Under the pieces are notes generated by a model. The model had not been told where the DNA came from. It searched no databases and saw only the letters and a program-made list of their open reading frames with translations. Positions 8,294 through 15,952 of a stretch of 64,000 nucleotides of DNA are shown here, in pieces. Each line of letters starts with the position of its first letter. The stretch's first letter is position 1. This stretch comes from Qipengyuania flavescens (GTDB lineage Bacteria > Pseudomonadota > Alphaproteobacteria > Sphingomonadales > Sphingomonadaceae): assembly GCF_029688735.1 (NCBI RefSeq), contig NZ_JARULD010000002.1:62001-126000 (forward strand), in the 5' to 3' direction. Both the position numbers and the translations under genes were made by a program.

Positions 8294-9316
8294 ATGGAGT
8301 ACGTCAATCTCGGCCCGAGCGGCCTCAAGGTGTCGCGCCTGTGCCTCGGCTGCATGAGCTATGGCGACACCAGCAGGGGCTGGCACGGCGACTGGGTGCT
8401 GAGCGAGGACGCAAGCCGCCCCTTCATCCGCGAGGCGGTGGAGGCGGGGATCAACTTCTTCGACACGGCGAACATGTATTCGATGGGCGCATCGGAGGAG
8501 GTTGTCGGCAAGCTGCTGCCCGAATTCGCCAAGCGCGACGAGATCGTGCTGGCGACCAAGGCATTCCTGCCGTGGCGGCAGGCGCCCAATGCCGGCGGCT
8601 TGTCGCGCAAGAGCCTGATGCAGGCGATCGACGACAGCCTCGCGCGGCTAAACATGGACTATGTCGACCTGTTTCAGATCCACCGCTGGGACGATCACAC
8701 GCCGATCGAGGAAACGATGGAGGCGCTGCACGACATCGTGAAGGCGGGCAAGGCGCGCTATATCGGCGCATCCTCCATGGCCGCGTGGCAATTCGCCAAG
8801 GCGCAGGAAGTGGCGCGCGCCAATGGCTGGACGCGCTTCATCTCGATGCAGAATCACGTGAACCTGCTTTACCGCGAGGAAGAGCGCGAGATGATCCCGC
8901 TGTGCCGCGACCAGGGCGTGAGCTTGATCCCGTGGAGCCCGCTGGCGCGCGGCAAGCTCGCCCGTGCCTGGGACAAAAGCACCGTGCGCAGCGAGACCGA
9001 CGGTTTCGGCAAGATGCTCTATACCCAGACGCCAGAAGCGGATCGCAAGATCGTCGAAACGGTTGGCGAGATCGCCGAGGCGCGCGGGACGTCGCGGGCG
9101 ACGGTGGCGCTGGCATGGCACTTCGCCAAGGGGGTCACGGCCCCGATCATCGGTGCGACGAAGGACGGGCATATCGCCGCTGCTGTCGAGGCGATGACGC
9201 TCGACCTGACCGAGGACGAGGTCGCGCGGCTGGAGGAGCCCTATGTGCCGAAAATGCCGGTCGGCGTGGCGTCTACTGCGCCGCAAAACTGGTCGCTGAC
9301 GCTGAAGGGCGGCTGA
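8294..9316 (+). CDS. aldo/keto reductase
   Basis: This NADPH-dependent (alpha/beta)8-barrel oxidoreductase of the AKR superfamily has 340 residues. The catalytic tetrad is complete: D57 and Y62 in DTANMY, K89 in ATKAF, and H130 in QIHRW. The NADPH-binding end of the barrel is visible in 'SLIPWSPLARGKLA' and 'APIIGATKDGHI'. ATG at 8294 follows AAAAAGGATCG and gives the normal family N-terminus (MEYVNLGPSGLKVSRL). The protein resembles the YajO/IolS-like subgroup acting on sugars or small aldehydes; the substrate is not predictable. It is preceded by a 224-bp gap and is probably transcribed alone. Confidence 0.94.
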   Translation: MEYVNLGPSGLKVSRLCLGCMSYGDTSRGWHGDWVLSEDASRPFIREAVEAGINFFDTANMYSMGASEEVVGKLLPEFAKRDEIVLATKAFLPWRQAPNAGGLSRKSLMQAIDDSLARLNMDYVDLFQIHRWDDHTPIEETMEALHDIVKAGKARYIGASSMAAWQFAKAQEVARANGWTRFISMQNHVNLLYREEEREMIPLCRDQGVSLIPWSPLARGKLARAWDKSTVRSETDGFGKMLYTQTPEADRKIVETVGEIAEARGTSRATVALAWHFAKGVTAPIIGATKDGHIAAAVEAMTLDLTEDEVARLEEPYVPKMPVGVASTAPQNWSLTLKGG

Positions 9317-9420
9317 GCAAAACTGCCTGCGCGCAAAGTGTTACAGTCGCCGCGCCGACGGTCACAATCGCGTCACATGCCCGCGCCATCGCTTGCCCGA
9401 CAGGGTGGGACGAAAACCGC

Positions 9421-10095
9421 GTGCAAGCTATCAATATCTTCCTGACCGGCCGGTTGGGCGAAACTCTCGAAGACTTCATGCATGGCGAGACCCGCTATGC
9501 CTTCGGCAGCCTCTATCCCGACGGGCCGCACCGCGTGGTCGAGGGTCCGGTGTGCGCCTTCGTCGACTGGGTAATGGACGATCTGTCCGGCCTCGAGATG
9601 TGCCGCCGCCTCCGCGCCGATCCGCGCACCGAGGATGCGCACATCACCATCGTGCTGGAAGAGGACGACGCGGCGGACAAGCGCCGCGCGCTGAAGGCGG
9701 GGGCGGACGATTACATGGTCGGCCCGCTCGACCGCACACTGGTGCTCGACCGGGTGATGGCACTGCAGGCGGGCTGCGGCCAGCCGGGCATTGCCGAGCG
9801 GCTGGAATTGGGCGAGCTGACCATCGATGCAGCTGCCTTGCAGGCCCGCTGGGCGGGCGAGCCGCTCGATCTACGACCCAACGAATTCCGCCTGCTGCGC
9901 TTCTTCGCCCAGAACCCCGACCGCGTGCTCACCCGCGCCGACCTGATCGAGGCGCTCGGCAAGCAGGAACCGCCGATCGACGAGCGCACCGTCGACGTCT
10001 GGATCGGCCGCCTCCGCAAGGCCCTCCGTGCCGCCGGGGCAGGGGAGCGAGTGAGGACTGTACGGTCGCTGGGGTATGTTTACGATTCGCGGTAA
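9421..10095 (+). CDS. OmpR/PhoB-type response regulator with degenerate receiver
   Basis: This 224-residue DNA-binding regulator begins at a GTG with GGGTGGGACG just upstream; the only longer in-frame extensions overlap the preceding gene. The C-terminal ~95 residues form a standard winged helix ('LRPNEFRLLRFFAQNPDRVL', 'RTVDVWIGRLRKAL', 'VRTVRSLGYVY'). The N-terminal ~115 residues look like a receiver with a plausible phospho-acceptor Asp in 'VDWVMDDLSGLE'. The conserved lysine normally found in 'DDYxxKP' is missing (DDYMVGP), and the N-terminal acidic pair is not visible. There is no histidine kinase next to it. It may act without phosphorylation or through an unusual partner. Confidence 0.82.
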   Translation: MQAINIFLTGRLGETLEDFMHGETRYAFGSLYPDGPHRVVEGPVCAFVDWVMDDLSGLEMCRRLRADPRTEDAHITIVLEEDDAADKRRALKAGADDYMVGPLDRTLVLDRVMALQAGCGQPGIAERLELGELTIDAAALQARWAGEPLDLRPNEFRLLRFFAQNPDRVLTRADLIEALGKQEPPIDERTVDVWIGRLRKALRAAGAGERVRTVRSLGYVYDSR

Positions 10096-10183
10096 GGGCG
10101 GTTGAGACGTCAGACAAACGCAGATTGGCCTCAGCGACCAAAGGGGGACGCGACCACTGGCCCCGCTTCAGCCCATCTTAACA

Positions 10184-10216
10184 CCGCTCAGCCTGAGCTT
10201 GTCGAAGGCCACGCGC
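10184..10216. repeat. left inverted repeat of the GIY-YIG element
   Basis: These 33 bp are an exact reverse complement of 10541-10573. They begin CCGCTCAGCC and contain AGCTTGTCGAAGG. The inner 11 bp CTCAGCCTGAG are themselves nearly palindromic, so each arm can fold into its own small hairpin as REP-type ends do. Confidence 0.95.
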
Positions 10217-10234
10217 CCACGCTAGAGACAGGGC

Positions 10235-10519
10235 GTGGCATTCTTCACCTATCTGCTGCGCTGCAATGACGGCAGCTATTACGTCGGTCATACTGAAGAC
10301 TTGGAATACCGCTTGGCGCAGCATCAGTCCGGGGCGCTGGGCGGATACACGGCTGGCCGGCTACCTGTGTCGCTCCAATGGTCGCAGGACTTCCCCACGC
10401 GCGACGAAGCCTTTGATGCGGAGCGACAGATCAAGGGCTGGAGCAGAGCAAAGAAGCAAGCGCTTATTGCCGGTGACTGGCAAAGGATTTCAACGCTTGC
10501 CCGGAACAGGCAAAAGTAG
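10235..10519 (+). CDS. GIY-YIG family endonuclease (UPF0213-like)
   Basis: This 94-residue single-domain nuclease is predicted to cut DNA through the GIY-YIG fold. The motif appears as 'TYLLRC' and 'YYVGHT' (residues 5-20), followed by the catalytic arginine (R26 in LEYRL), H30, and the metal-binding glutamate (E63 in FDAERQIKGW). The start is GTG at 10235 with only a weak ribosome binding site; the family usually begins with a residue or two before the first strand, which fits. It is enclosed by 33-bp inverted repeats, which suggests that the nuclease acts on these repeats or is carried by them. Stand-alone UPF0213 proteins have no firmly established role. Confidence 0.9.
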   Translation: MAFFTYLLRCNDGSYYVGHTEDLEYRLAQHQSGALGGYTAGRLPVSLQWSQDFPTRDEAFDAERQIKGWSRAKKQALIAGDWQRISTLARNRQK

Positions 10520-10540
10520 TGGCACGTGCAGCAGACGAGA

Positions 10541-10573
10541 GCGCGTGGCCTTCGACAAGCTCAGGCTGAGCGG
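10541..10573. repeat. right inverted repeat of the GIY-YIG element
   Basis: This is the exact reverse complement of 10184-10216 (33 bp, no mismatch). It begins 21 bp after the stop codon of the GIY-YIG gene. No third copy of the repeat was found in the window. Confidence 0.95.
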
Positions 10574-10680
10574 GGTTGGTCGGCTAATTTCTAGATCAGG
10601 TTGGCAGACCATTTATTGAGCGTGGAGGGAGACTGCGTCTTGAGGCGCAGAACGCAGATCGCGCCAAACTCGTTTCGCTC

Positions 10681-10713
10681 AATAAAAAGGGCCGCCCTCG
10701 CGGACGGCCCTTT
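10681..10713 (-). terminator. Rho-independent terminator of the leftward TonB receptor gene
   Basis: A nine-base perfect stem (AAAGGGCCG / CGGCCCTTT, 10686-10694 and 10705-10713) has a 10-nt GC-rich loop. On the minus strand it is followed by a T-rich tail. It sits 24 bp beyond the stop codon of the receptor gene. Confidence 0.9.
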
Positions 10714-10736
10714 CAGGAAGAAGGCTCAGGTAAGCC

Positions 10737-13475
10737 TTAGAATTCAGCGGAGAGTGAGACGCTGAAACTGGTGCCGACATCGTAGCTGTTGATGTCGATG
10801 CGGGTGTCGCCGTTGGTCTGGAATTCCTCGTAGTCGCGGCCCGTGAGGTTCCGCGCTTCGAGCTTGAGTTCCATGTCGGCCCCGCCGAGTTCGAAGCCCT
10901 GGCGCACCACGAAGTCGAGGCGCAGGCCCGGGTCTTCGATGATGTCGGGCAAATTGCTGGTCCCGCGGCTGGTGACGCGTTCGCTGGCATAGCTCAGCAG
11001 GATCGTCGCCTGGCTCAGCCGGTCGAGGTCCTCGAGGCCGAGCTGGAGATTGACCAGATGGTCGCTCTGCCCGGTCAGCGGCACGCCGTCGCGGAAGAAG
11101 TTGGTCGCCGGCTGCGGCGCGGAGGGGAAGACCTGCGCGATGTCGCTATCGGTCACCTGCAGTTCGGACTGGGTGTAGGTATAGTTGGCAATCGCCACCA
11201 GCCGCTTGCTTTCCCACCATTCGCCGCCGAGCGTGTAGAGATCCTTGTTCCACTGCAGCTCGAACTCCGCGCCGTAGAGCGTAGCGGCGGGCGCATTGGC
11301 GAAGCCGCTGATCCGCTCGTTGTCGGAGAAGCTGGAGAACACCTCGATCGGGCGTTCGATATCCTTGTAGAAGCCCGCCAGGCTGACGCGGCTCTGCGAG
11401 CCCCAGTAATATTCGAGACGCGCCTCGTAATTGGTCAGCTCGCTGTCGACCAGCTGCGGGTTGCCGTTGAACTGGCGGTTGGTTTCCGGATCGAAATACG
11501 TCTGGAAAATGAGCTCGCGGAACTGCGGGCGGGCGATGGTCTTCGACGCGTTGAAGCGCGCCTGCAGATTGTCGTTGATCTCCCAGGTCAGCGTGCCGGC
11601 CGGGAGGAAATAGTCATTGTTCAGCAGCGAGGCATTGGCCGAGCCGCTGGGCGTTCCGTTGAGGCCGAGCGGGATGACTTCCTGAACCGCGTCTTCATAC
11701 CGCACGCCGATATCGAGCGAGATCGCTTCCATCGGCTGGATGCGGCTCTGTATGTAGCCAGCCTTGATCTCGAGCCCCGCTTCGAAGGCCGGGTCGGAGC
11801 CGGTGGTGTCAAAGATGGTGAAGCCGAACGGGCCGATGCCGGCTGCCTGTTGCGCCTCGCGGTCGAAACCGAATTCGATCAGCGAGTCGCCCAATAGCGC
11901 GTCGGGCCGGAAGGCGCCGAACACGTCGGGGAAATCGCCCTGTGCGCGCAAGTCGAACTCGCGGCGGGAGGACAGGCGCTGGGTGTCGGTATAGGCCCCG
12001 CCCACCGTCACGCCGAGCCAGTCGGTCACCTGATAGCTGACGTCGAGACCGCCGTAATAGAGATCCTCGGTCAGGTCCGAGAAGGCGACGATCGCGCTGC
12101 CGCGCTGCCCGTCGAGCGTGTTGAGGAAGAGGCCGCCGAGCGGATCGTTCGGATTGTCGGTCCGCGTATAGGTGAAGGTCCATTCGTACGGCGCTTCACG
12201 CTGGGTCTGGGCATAGCCTGCGCGCAGATCGACATTGAGGTCGCCGAAGTCGAGCTCGCCGGTGAACTGCGTGTCGAACAACTGGCGTTCGAACCACGAG
12301 GTGTTCTGAACCTGGTCGGTGTCGTCGCTCTGGAAGTCGAAGGTTTCCGACAGGGAAGCGCGCTTGAGCGAGTCGCGGATGAAGAGATTGGTGAAGCGGA
12401 AGCGATGCTCGCCGACTTCGAGGCCGAAGCCGAGCAGGCCGTTCACCAGCACGCGGTTGTCGGTGACGAACTCGCGGCCGTCGCTGTCGAGGTCGAGATC
12501 CTCGCCCAGCGCAGTCTGCTGGGTGATGAAGCGGTTGCGCCATTTGTTGCTGATCGAAGCGGTGGCGATCACGCCGAACTGGCCATCGCCAAAAACGTCG
12601 AAGCTGGTCCCGGCAGTGACCCCGGTCGAGAAATTGACCGGCAGGCCGCTATTGCTCTGCAGCAGGATAAGGTTGGGATCGCCGAGTTCGAGCAGGATCG
12701 CTTCCTGGTCGACTTCGGGATCGTTGATCGGCCGCCCGCTGTCGAGATAGCTCTGCAGTTGCGGGCGAATGGTGCGCCGCCCGTCGTCGAAGCCGAACCA
12801 GTCGTAGCTGGAGCCGAAATACGTGTAGCCGACGCCTCCGGTGGTTTCGGTGTCGCCGCTGATGCCGCCGCTGATCTTGACGAAGCTTTCCTGCGGGATG
12901 GCGCGGGTGGTCAAATTGATCACCCCGCCGCCGAACTCGCCCGGATAGTTGGCCGAGTAGGTCTTCTGCACGAGGCTGGAGGCGACCACGCTGGTCGGGA
13001 AGATGTCGAGCGGGACCACGCGGCTGAGCGGCTGCGGGGAGGGCAGTGGGAGCCCGTTCAGCAGGGCGAGCGAATAGCGGTCGCCGAGGCCGCGCACGAA
13101 GACGAGGCCGTTGCCGACGGTGGACAGGCCGGTGACGCGAGTCAGCGCGCCGGCGATATCGCCTTCGCCGGTCCGCGCGATGCTGGCCGTGTCGAGGACG
13201 GAGACGACCTGCGACGAAGCGCGACCGATGTCTTCGCGCCTGCGCCCGGTGACGACGATGGCGCCGCCGGGGACGGAGACTTCGGGTTCCTCGTATTGCT
13301 CTTCCTGCGGGGTGTCGTCGACACCCTCCACCTGCTCCGCCTGCAGCGCGTCGGTTGCGGGATCCTCTTCTGCGGGGACGCCCTCTGCGCCGGTGCTTTG
13401 CGCGAAGGCTGCGCCGGGTACGCACAGCGCGGTGGTGAGCAGGAGCAGCGAAGCGAGCTGCTTGCCGGTCGACAT
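10737..13475 (-). CDS. TonB-dependent receptor
   Basis: This 912-residue outer-membrane receptor has a signal peptide ending in GAAFAQ, an acidic linker, and a plug domain starting at 'GAIVVTGRRREDIG' with 'LTRVTGLSTV' and 'VRGLGDRYS'. The 22-strand barrel ends in F (VSLSAEF), the usual outer-membrane insertion signal. ATG at 13475 is preferred because GAGGGGG lies about 8 nt upstream; an in-frame ATG at 13493 would put that ribosome binding site inside the coding region. The gene follows a surface lipoprotein gene on the same strand, separated by a hairpin that may act as an attenuator. The pair probably works together in substrate capture and import. The substrate is unknown. Confidence 0.94.
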   Translation of the reverse strand: MSTGKQLASLLLLTTALCVPGAAFAQSTGAEGVPAEEDPATDALQAEQVEGVDDTPQEEQYEEPEVSVPGGAIVVTGRRREDIGRASSQVVSVLDTASIARTGEGDIAGALTRVTGLSTVGNGLVFVRGLGDRYSLALLNGLPLPSPQPLSRVVPLDIFPTSVVASSLVQKTYSANYPGEFGGGVINLTTRAIPQESFVKISGGISGDTETTGGVGYTYFGSSYDWFGFDDGRRTIRPQLQSYLDSGRPINDPEVDQEAILLELGDPNLILLQSNSGLPVNFSTGVTAGTSFDVFGDGQFGVIATASISNKWRNRFITQQTALGEDLDLDSDGREFVTDNRVLVNGLLGFGLEVGEHRFRFTNLFIRDSLKRASLSETFDFQSDDTDQVQNTSWFERQLFDTQFTGELDFGDLNVDLRAGYAQTQREAPYEWTFTYTRTDNPNDPLGGLFLNTLDGQRGSAIVAFSDLTEDLYYGGLDVSYQVTDWLGVTVGGAYTDTQRLSSRREFDLRAQGDFPDVFGAFRPDALLGDSLIEFGFDREAQQAAGIGPFGFTIFDTTGSDPAFEAGLEIKAGYIQSRIQPMEAISLDIGVRYEDAVQEVIPLGLNGTPSGSANASLLNNDYFLPAGTLTWEINDNLQARFNASKTIARPQFRELIFQTYFDPETNRQFNGNPQLVDSELTNYEARLEYYWGSQSRVSLAGFYKDIERPIEVFSSFSDNERISGFANAPAATLYGAEFELQWNKDLYTLGGEWWESKRLVAIANYTYTQSELQVTDSDIAQVFPSAPQPATNFFRDGVPLTGQSDHLVNLQLGLEDLDRLSQATILLSYASERVTSRGTSNLPDIIEDPGLRLDFVVRQGFELGGADMELKLEARNLTGRDYEEFQTNGDTRIDINSYDVGTSFSVSLSAEF

Positions 13476-13541
13476 GGTTCGAGACCCCCTCATGATCAGG
13501 CCTGAGATTTCGTGACGGAGCCGCGAGGCGTCCGGAAATGG

Positions 13542-13578
13542 AAAAACCCGCGGGGACGCGGCTTTGCGCGCCCCCGCG
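13542..13578 (-). terminator. terminator or attenuator between lipoprotein and TonB receptor genes
   Basis: The stem CGCGGGG/CCCCGCG (13549-13555 and 13572-13578), with a GC-rich loop and a T5 tail on the minus strand, lies directly after the lipoprotein stop. Its position inside a co-directional pair suggests partial termination, giving more lipoprotein than receptor mRNA, unless the receptor has its own promoter. Confidence 0.7.
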
Positions 13579-13589
13579 AGCAGATACGC

Positions 13590-15161
13590 TTACGAGTCGT
13601 AGACCGGCAGGCTGGTGCAGGCCGACACGTCGCTGTCGAACGTCACCGTGGCGGAGTTGCAGGTCCAGCCGTTCACCCAGTCCGCATTCGATGCGTAGAC
13701 CGCGCCGATTTCGTCGGGGACGGTGAAGAAGCTCGACAAGGCGGTCGGATCGAACACCGGCACGCCGCTTTCGTTCGAGCCGTTGAGGAAGCTCATCGTC
13801 AGCGTGTTGGTAAAGTTCGCAGTGTTGTTCGAACCGGCCTCGAAGCGGTTCTGGATATCCGTTGCCGTTACGCCGCCGGAGCTGTCACGGAAGTCGACCG
13901 CGCAATCGAGCACGAAGCTCTCGAAGCGAACCGGGCCTGCTTCGTCCGCGCCGCTGGTGCGGCTGAGCGTTTCGGTGCCGTCGATGCGCAGGCAGGGCGT
14001 GCCGCCCGTCCGGTCGACCAGGATCGAGTTCACGATCGCATAGTCGGCGAAGCCGCGGATGCGGATGGCCTGGTCCTGTGTGCCGCCATTGTGAATGAAG
14101 GTGGCGTTCGAGATTTGCGTGTTCTGACGCGGAGTCTGCTCTTCGAGGCCGTTGGTGGAATCGGCTTCGATGATCGTATCGCCGGCGCCGGCACGCTGGA
14201 TGGCGATGACGAACTGCATGTTGGCCTTCACGCCGGTGTCGGTATCGATGCTGTCGTCTTCCGCACCCACCACGATCAGGCGCTTCACGTTCACGCGGCC
14301 GCCGAAGAATTCGACGCCGTCATCCGAGCTGTTGAAGCTCATGATGTTTTCGAGAACCGTGTTCCGGCCGACGCCGCCGGTCGTCAGCGACTGGAGCTCG
14401 TTGTCTCCCGACAGGACGAAGCCCGAGTAGCGGATCTGGACGAACTTCATGCTGCCCGAGCTGTCGGTGCCGGTCGCGCCACCGAACAGCGCGGGCTGGG
14501 CTGCGCCTTCGACCTGGCGCTCGCAGGCAGTGGTACCGGGGGTTGCGCCCGGTGCGATGCAGTCGGTGACCGGTGCGCGGCCCGACAGGACGACGCCGCC
14601 CCACTGGCCCGAAGAATTGTTGGTGTTGAGGCCCTGCACATTGTCCCGGCTGGTGAAAATGATCGGGCGTTCGGCCGTGCCGTTGGCCTGAATGGTATTG
14701 CCGCGGTTCACGTTCAGGAAGCTCGATCCCGATGCGTAGACGATGACGCCCGGCTCGATGGTCAGTTCGACGTCGGTATCGGCACCGGTATCGGTCGGTC
14801 CGCCGTCCTCGCCGACGTCTACCCGACCATCCATGCGATAGAGCAGCCCTTCGATGTAGGGGAGGGTCGAGCTAGCGGTGAAGCGTGCCGGCATGGTGCA
14901 GACGCGATATTCGCCAGTCGGGCCGGAGATCGTGCCGCTGTCGGTTAGGCCGGTAGGATCGGAGATGGTCGGGCATCCCGCAGCAGCCTCGACAAGCGAG
15001 GAGGTCGGAGTCGGCGTCGGGGTCGGCGAAGGTGCCGGCGCAGACGGATTGTTGATCGTGATGTTGCCGCCGGTGCCGGGCGAAACGATTTCGTCGGCGC
15101 CGCAGCTGGCAAGGGCCACTGCGCTACAGCCGAGTACGAGCGAGCGATGAAGATTTGTCAC
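13590..15161 (-). CDS. surface lipoprotein with parallel beta-helix-like repeats, unknown function
   Basis: This 523-residue predicted lipoprotein has a short signal sequence and a lipobox LASC with Cys20 as the lipidation site. A Pro/Thr/Ser-rich linker ('PSPTPTPTPTSS') follows. The body carries irregular strand-turn repeats typical of right-handed beta-helices ('FLNVNRGNTIQANGTAERP', 'GQWGGVVLSGRAPV', 'ISNATFIHNGG'). The GTG at 15161 is chosen because GAGGGGA sits about 8 nt upstream, and it gives a compact signal peptide; a TTG at 15179 is the alternative. Several Cys pairs suggest disulfides outside the inner membrane. It lies immediately upstream of a TonB receptor gene on the same strand and may capture its ligand. 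No enzymatic motif was recognised. Confidence 0.8.
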   Translation of the reverse strand: MTNLHRSLVLGCSAVALASCGADEIVSPGTGGNITINNPSAPAPSPTPTPTPTSSLVEAAAGCPTISDPTGLTDSGTISGPTGEYRVCTMPARFTASSTLPYIEGLLYRMDGRVDVGEDGGPTDTGADTDVELTIEPGVIVYASGSSFLNVNRGNTIQANGTAERPIIFTSRDNVQGLNTNNSSGQWGGVVLSGRAPVTDCIAPGATPGTTACERQVEGAAQPALFGGATGTDSSGSMKFVQIRYSGFVLSGDNELQSLTTGGVGRNTVLENIMSFNSSDDGVEFFGGRVNVKRLIVVGAEDDSIDTDTGVKANMQFVIAIQRAGAGDTIIEADSTNGLEEQTPRQNTQISNATFIHNGGTQDQAIRIRGFADYAIVNSILVDRTGGTPCLRIDGTETLSRTSGADEAGPVRFESFVLDCAVDFRDSSGGVTATDIQNRFEAGSNNTANFTNTLTMSFLNGSNESGVPVFDPTALSSFFTVPDEIGAVYASNADWVNGWTCNSATVTFDSDVSACTSLPVYDS

Positions 15162-15243
15162 GGGTAACGGTCCCCTCAAAAACCGGAAGAATCGGAAGAA
15201 TATCGAATGCGATTTCGTTGATCGCGACTCGCCAGCTAGGAGG

Positions 15244-15273
15244 GGTTCGTGACAGTTTGTGTCAGTTCGTGAC
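15244..15273 (-). promoter_or_regulatory. three tandem 10-bp direct repeats upstream of the lipoprotein gene
   Basis: Read on the minus strand, the region has units GTCACGAACT, GACACAAACT and GTCACGAACC with exact 10-bp spacing, and a weaker fourth copy upstream. The block is 83-112 bp upstream of the lipoprotein start. Tandem half-sites in helical phase are the typical target of PhoB/OmpR-type regulators. The 10-bp period differs from the 11-bp Pho box, so the regulator is not identified. Confidence 0.5.
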
Positions 15274-15333
15274 CGTTGTGTTGCAGTATCAACAGGTCAT
15301 TGGCCGATGCGCTGCATTTCAGAAATGTGACAA

Positions 15334-15352
15334 TGTTGCAGTTTTGTTGCAG
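15334..15352 (+). promoter_or_regulatory. tandem TGTTGCAG half-sites, 11-bp spacing
   Basis: Two copies of TGTTGCAG start at 15334 and 15345, exactly 11 bp apart. A third isolated copy starts at 15279. They lie 53 bp upstream of the small TPR-like gene. The arrangement resembles direct-repeat sites of response regulators. No binding protein can be named. Confidence 0.4.
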
Positions 15353-15404
15353 CCGTGAGCTTCGAGCGGTATTTCGGTCTCAACAACAGATTGGGAGAAA
15401 TGCC

Positions 15405-15788
15405 ATGGCCCTTGCCACCTCATTCGTTCTGGCCCTGCTGGCGCAAGGCGCGCCTGCCGTCGTCGAAGCGCCCGAGACAAGTTTCGACGTCGGTTACGAA
15501 GAGCTGGTTGCTGGCCGCGACCGTGCCGCTGTCGAGGCGATCGAAGCCTGTGACGAGCTGGAAGCGGACGATCCGGCGCGTCTGATCAATCACGGTGTCG
15601 CATTGGCGCGGATCGGCCAGTTCGATGACGCCCGTGCCGATTTCGAAGCTGCGGCCGAGGCCGACTCGAGCGTCGAACTTGAAACCGCGGACGGCCAATG
15701 GGTAGATTCGCGCAGGCTTGCCCGGCGGGCCCTTGCGGCACTAGACCGTGGCGATTTTGCTCGCTACTATGCGATGTCGATGCGTTAA
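15405..15788 (+). CDS. small secreted protein with a TPR-like hairpin
   Basis: This 127-residue protein has a hydrophobic N-terminus (residues 1-18, ALATSFVLALLAQG) that probably serves as a signal peptide. One clear tetratricopeptide-like unit follows ('NHGVALARIGQFDDARADFE', residues ~62-81), with helices on either side. ATG at 15405 has GGGAGAA 8 nt upstream. It is bounded by a strong terminator and is divergent from the lipoprotein/TonB receptor pair, sharing their ~240-bp regulatory region with its direct repeats. Its function is unknown; a periplasmic protein-binding role is a guess from the fold. Confidence 0.8.
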   Translation: MALATSFVLALLAQGAPAVVEAPETSFDVGYEELVAGRDRAAVEAIEACDELEADDPARLINHGVALARIGQFDDARADFEAAAEADSSVELETADGQWVDSRRLARRALAALDRGDFARYYAMSMR

Positions 15789-15817
15789 CGCGCTTTTTGC
15801 CGCCGATGGCGGTCTTC

Positions 15818-15851
15818 AAGCCCGCGCTCCGAGGGGAGGGCGGGCTTTTTT
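15818..15851 (+). terminator. Rho-independent terminator
   Basis: The hairpin arms AAGCCCG (15818-15824) and CGGGCTT (15841-15847) are followed by a T run. It closes the single-gene transcript of the TPR-like protein, before the type IV secretion locus. Confidence 0.9.
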
Positions 15852-15952
15852 GTGCCCTACTGTTGCCCGTTTGCGACGGAAACCGTCTACATTCAGCTTC
15901 CTGTCACCCGCTTGTCATGTAGAGTGGCCAGTGGGACCGGACGGAGGGTGCA

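Larger units (their letters stand above)
10180..10577 (+). mobile_element. putative GIY-YIG mobile element bounded by long inverted repeats
   Basis: A ~398-bp unit consists of one GIY-YIG nuclease gene with a 33-bp perfect inverted repeat on both sides (37 bp with one mismatch: 10180-10216 and 10541-10577). Only 18 bp separate the left repeat from the start codon and 21 bp separate the stop from the right repeat, so the unit contains almost nothing except the gene and its ends. No obvious short target duplication was found outside the arms. From memory, related 'TTCGACAAGCTCAGG' repeats are widespread in proteobacterial genomes. The interpretation as a mobile or mobilisable element is inference. 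Confidence 0.6.

Noticed and set aside
8212..10095. 627-codon frame spanning the aldo-keto reductase and the regulator
   Set aside because: The first two thirds are an off-frame reading of the aldo-keto reductase. Only the last 224 codons from the GTG at 9421 encode a recognisable protein.
13512..14948. 478-codon open frame on the plus strand
   Set aside because: Antisense to the surface lipoprotein, with no motif and no ribosome binding site.
15244..15273. Pho box
   Set aside because: The repeats contain GTCAC-like units, but the period is 10 bp rather than 11 and the CTGTCAT core is not repeated, so assignment to PhoB is not justified.
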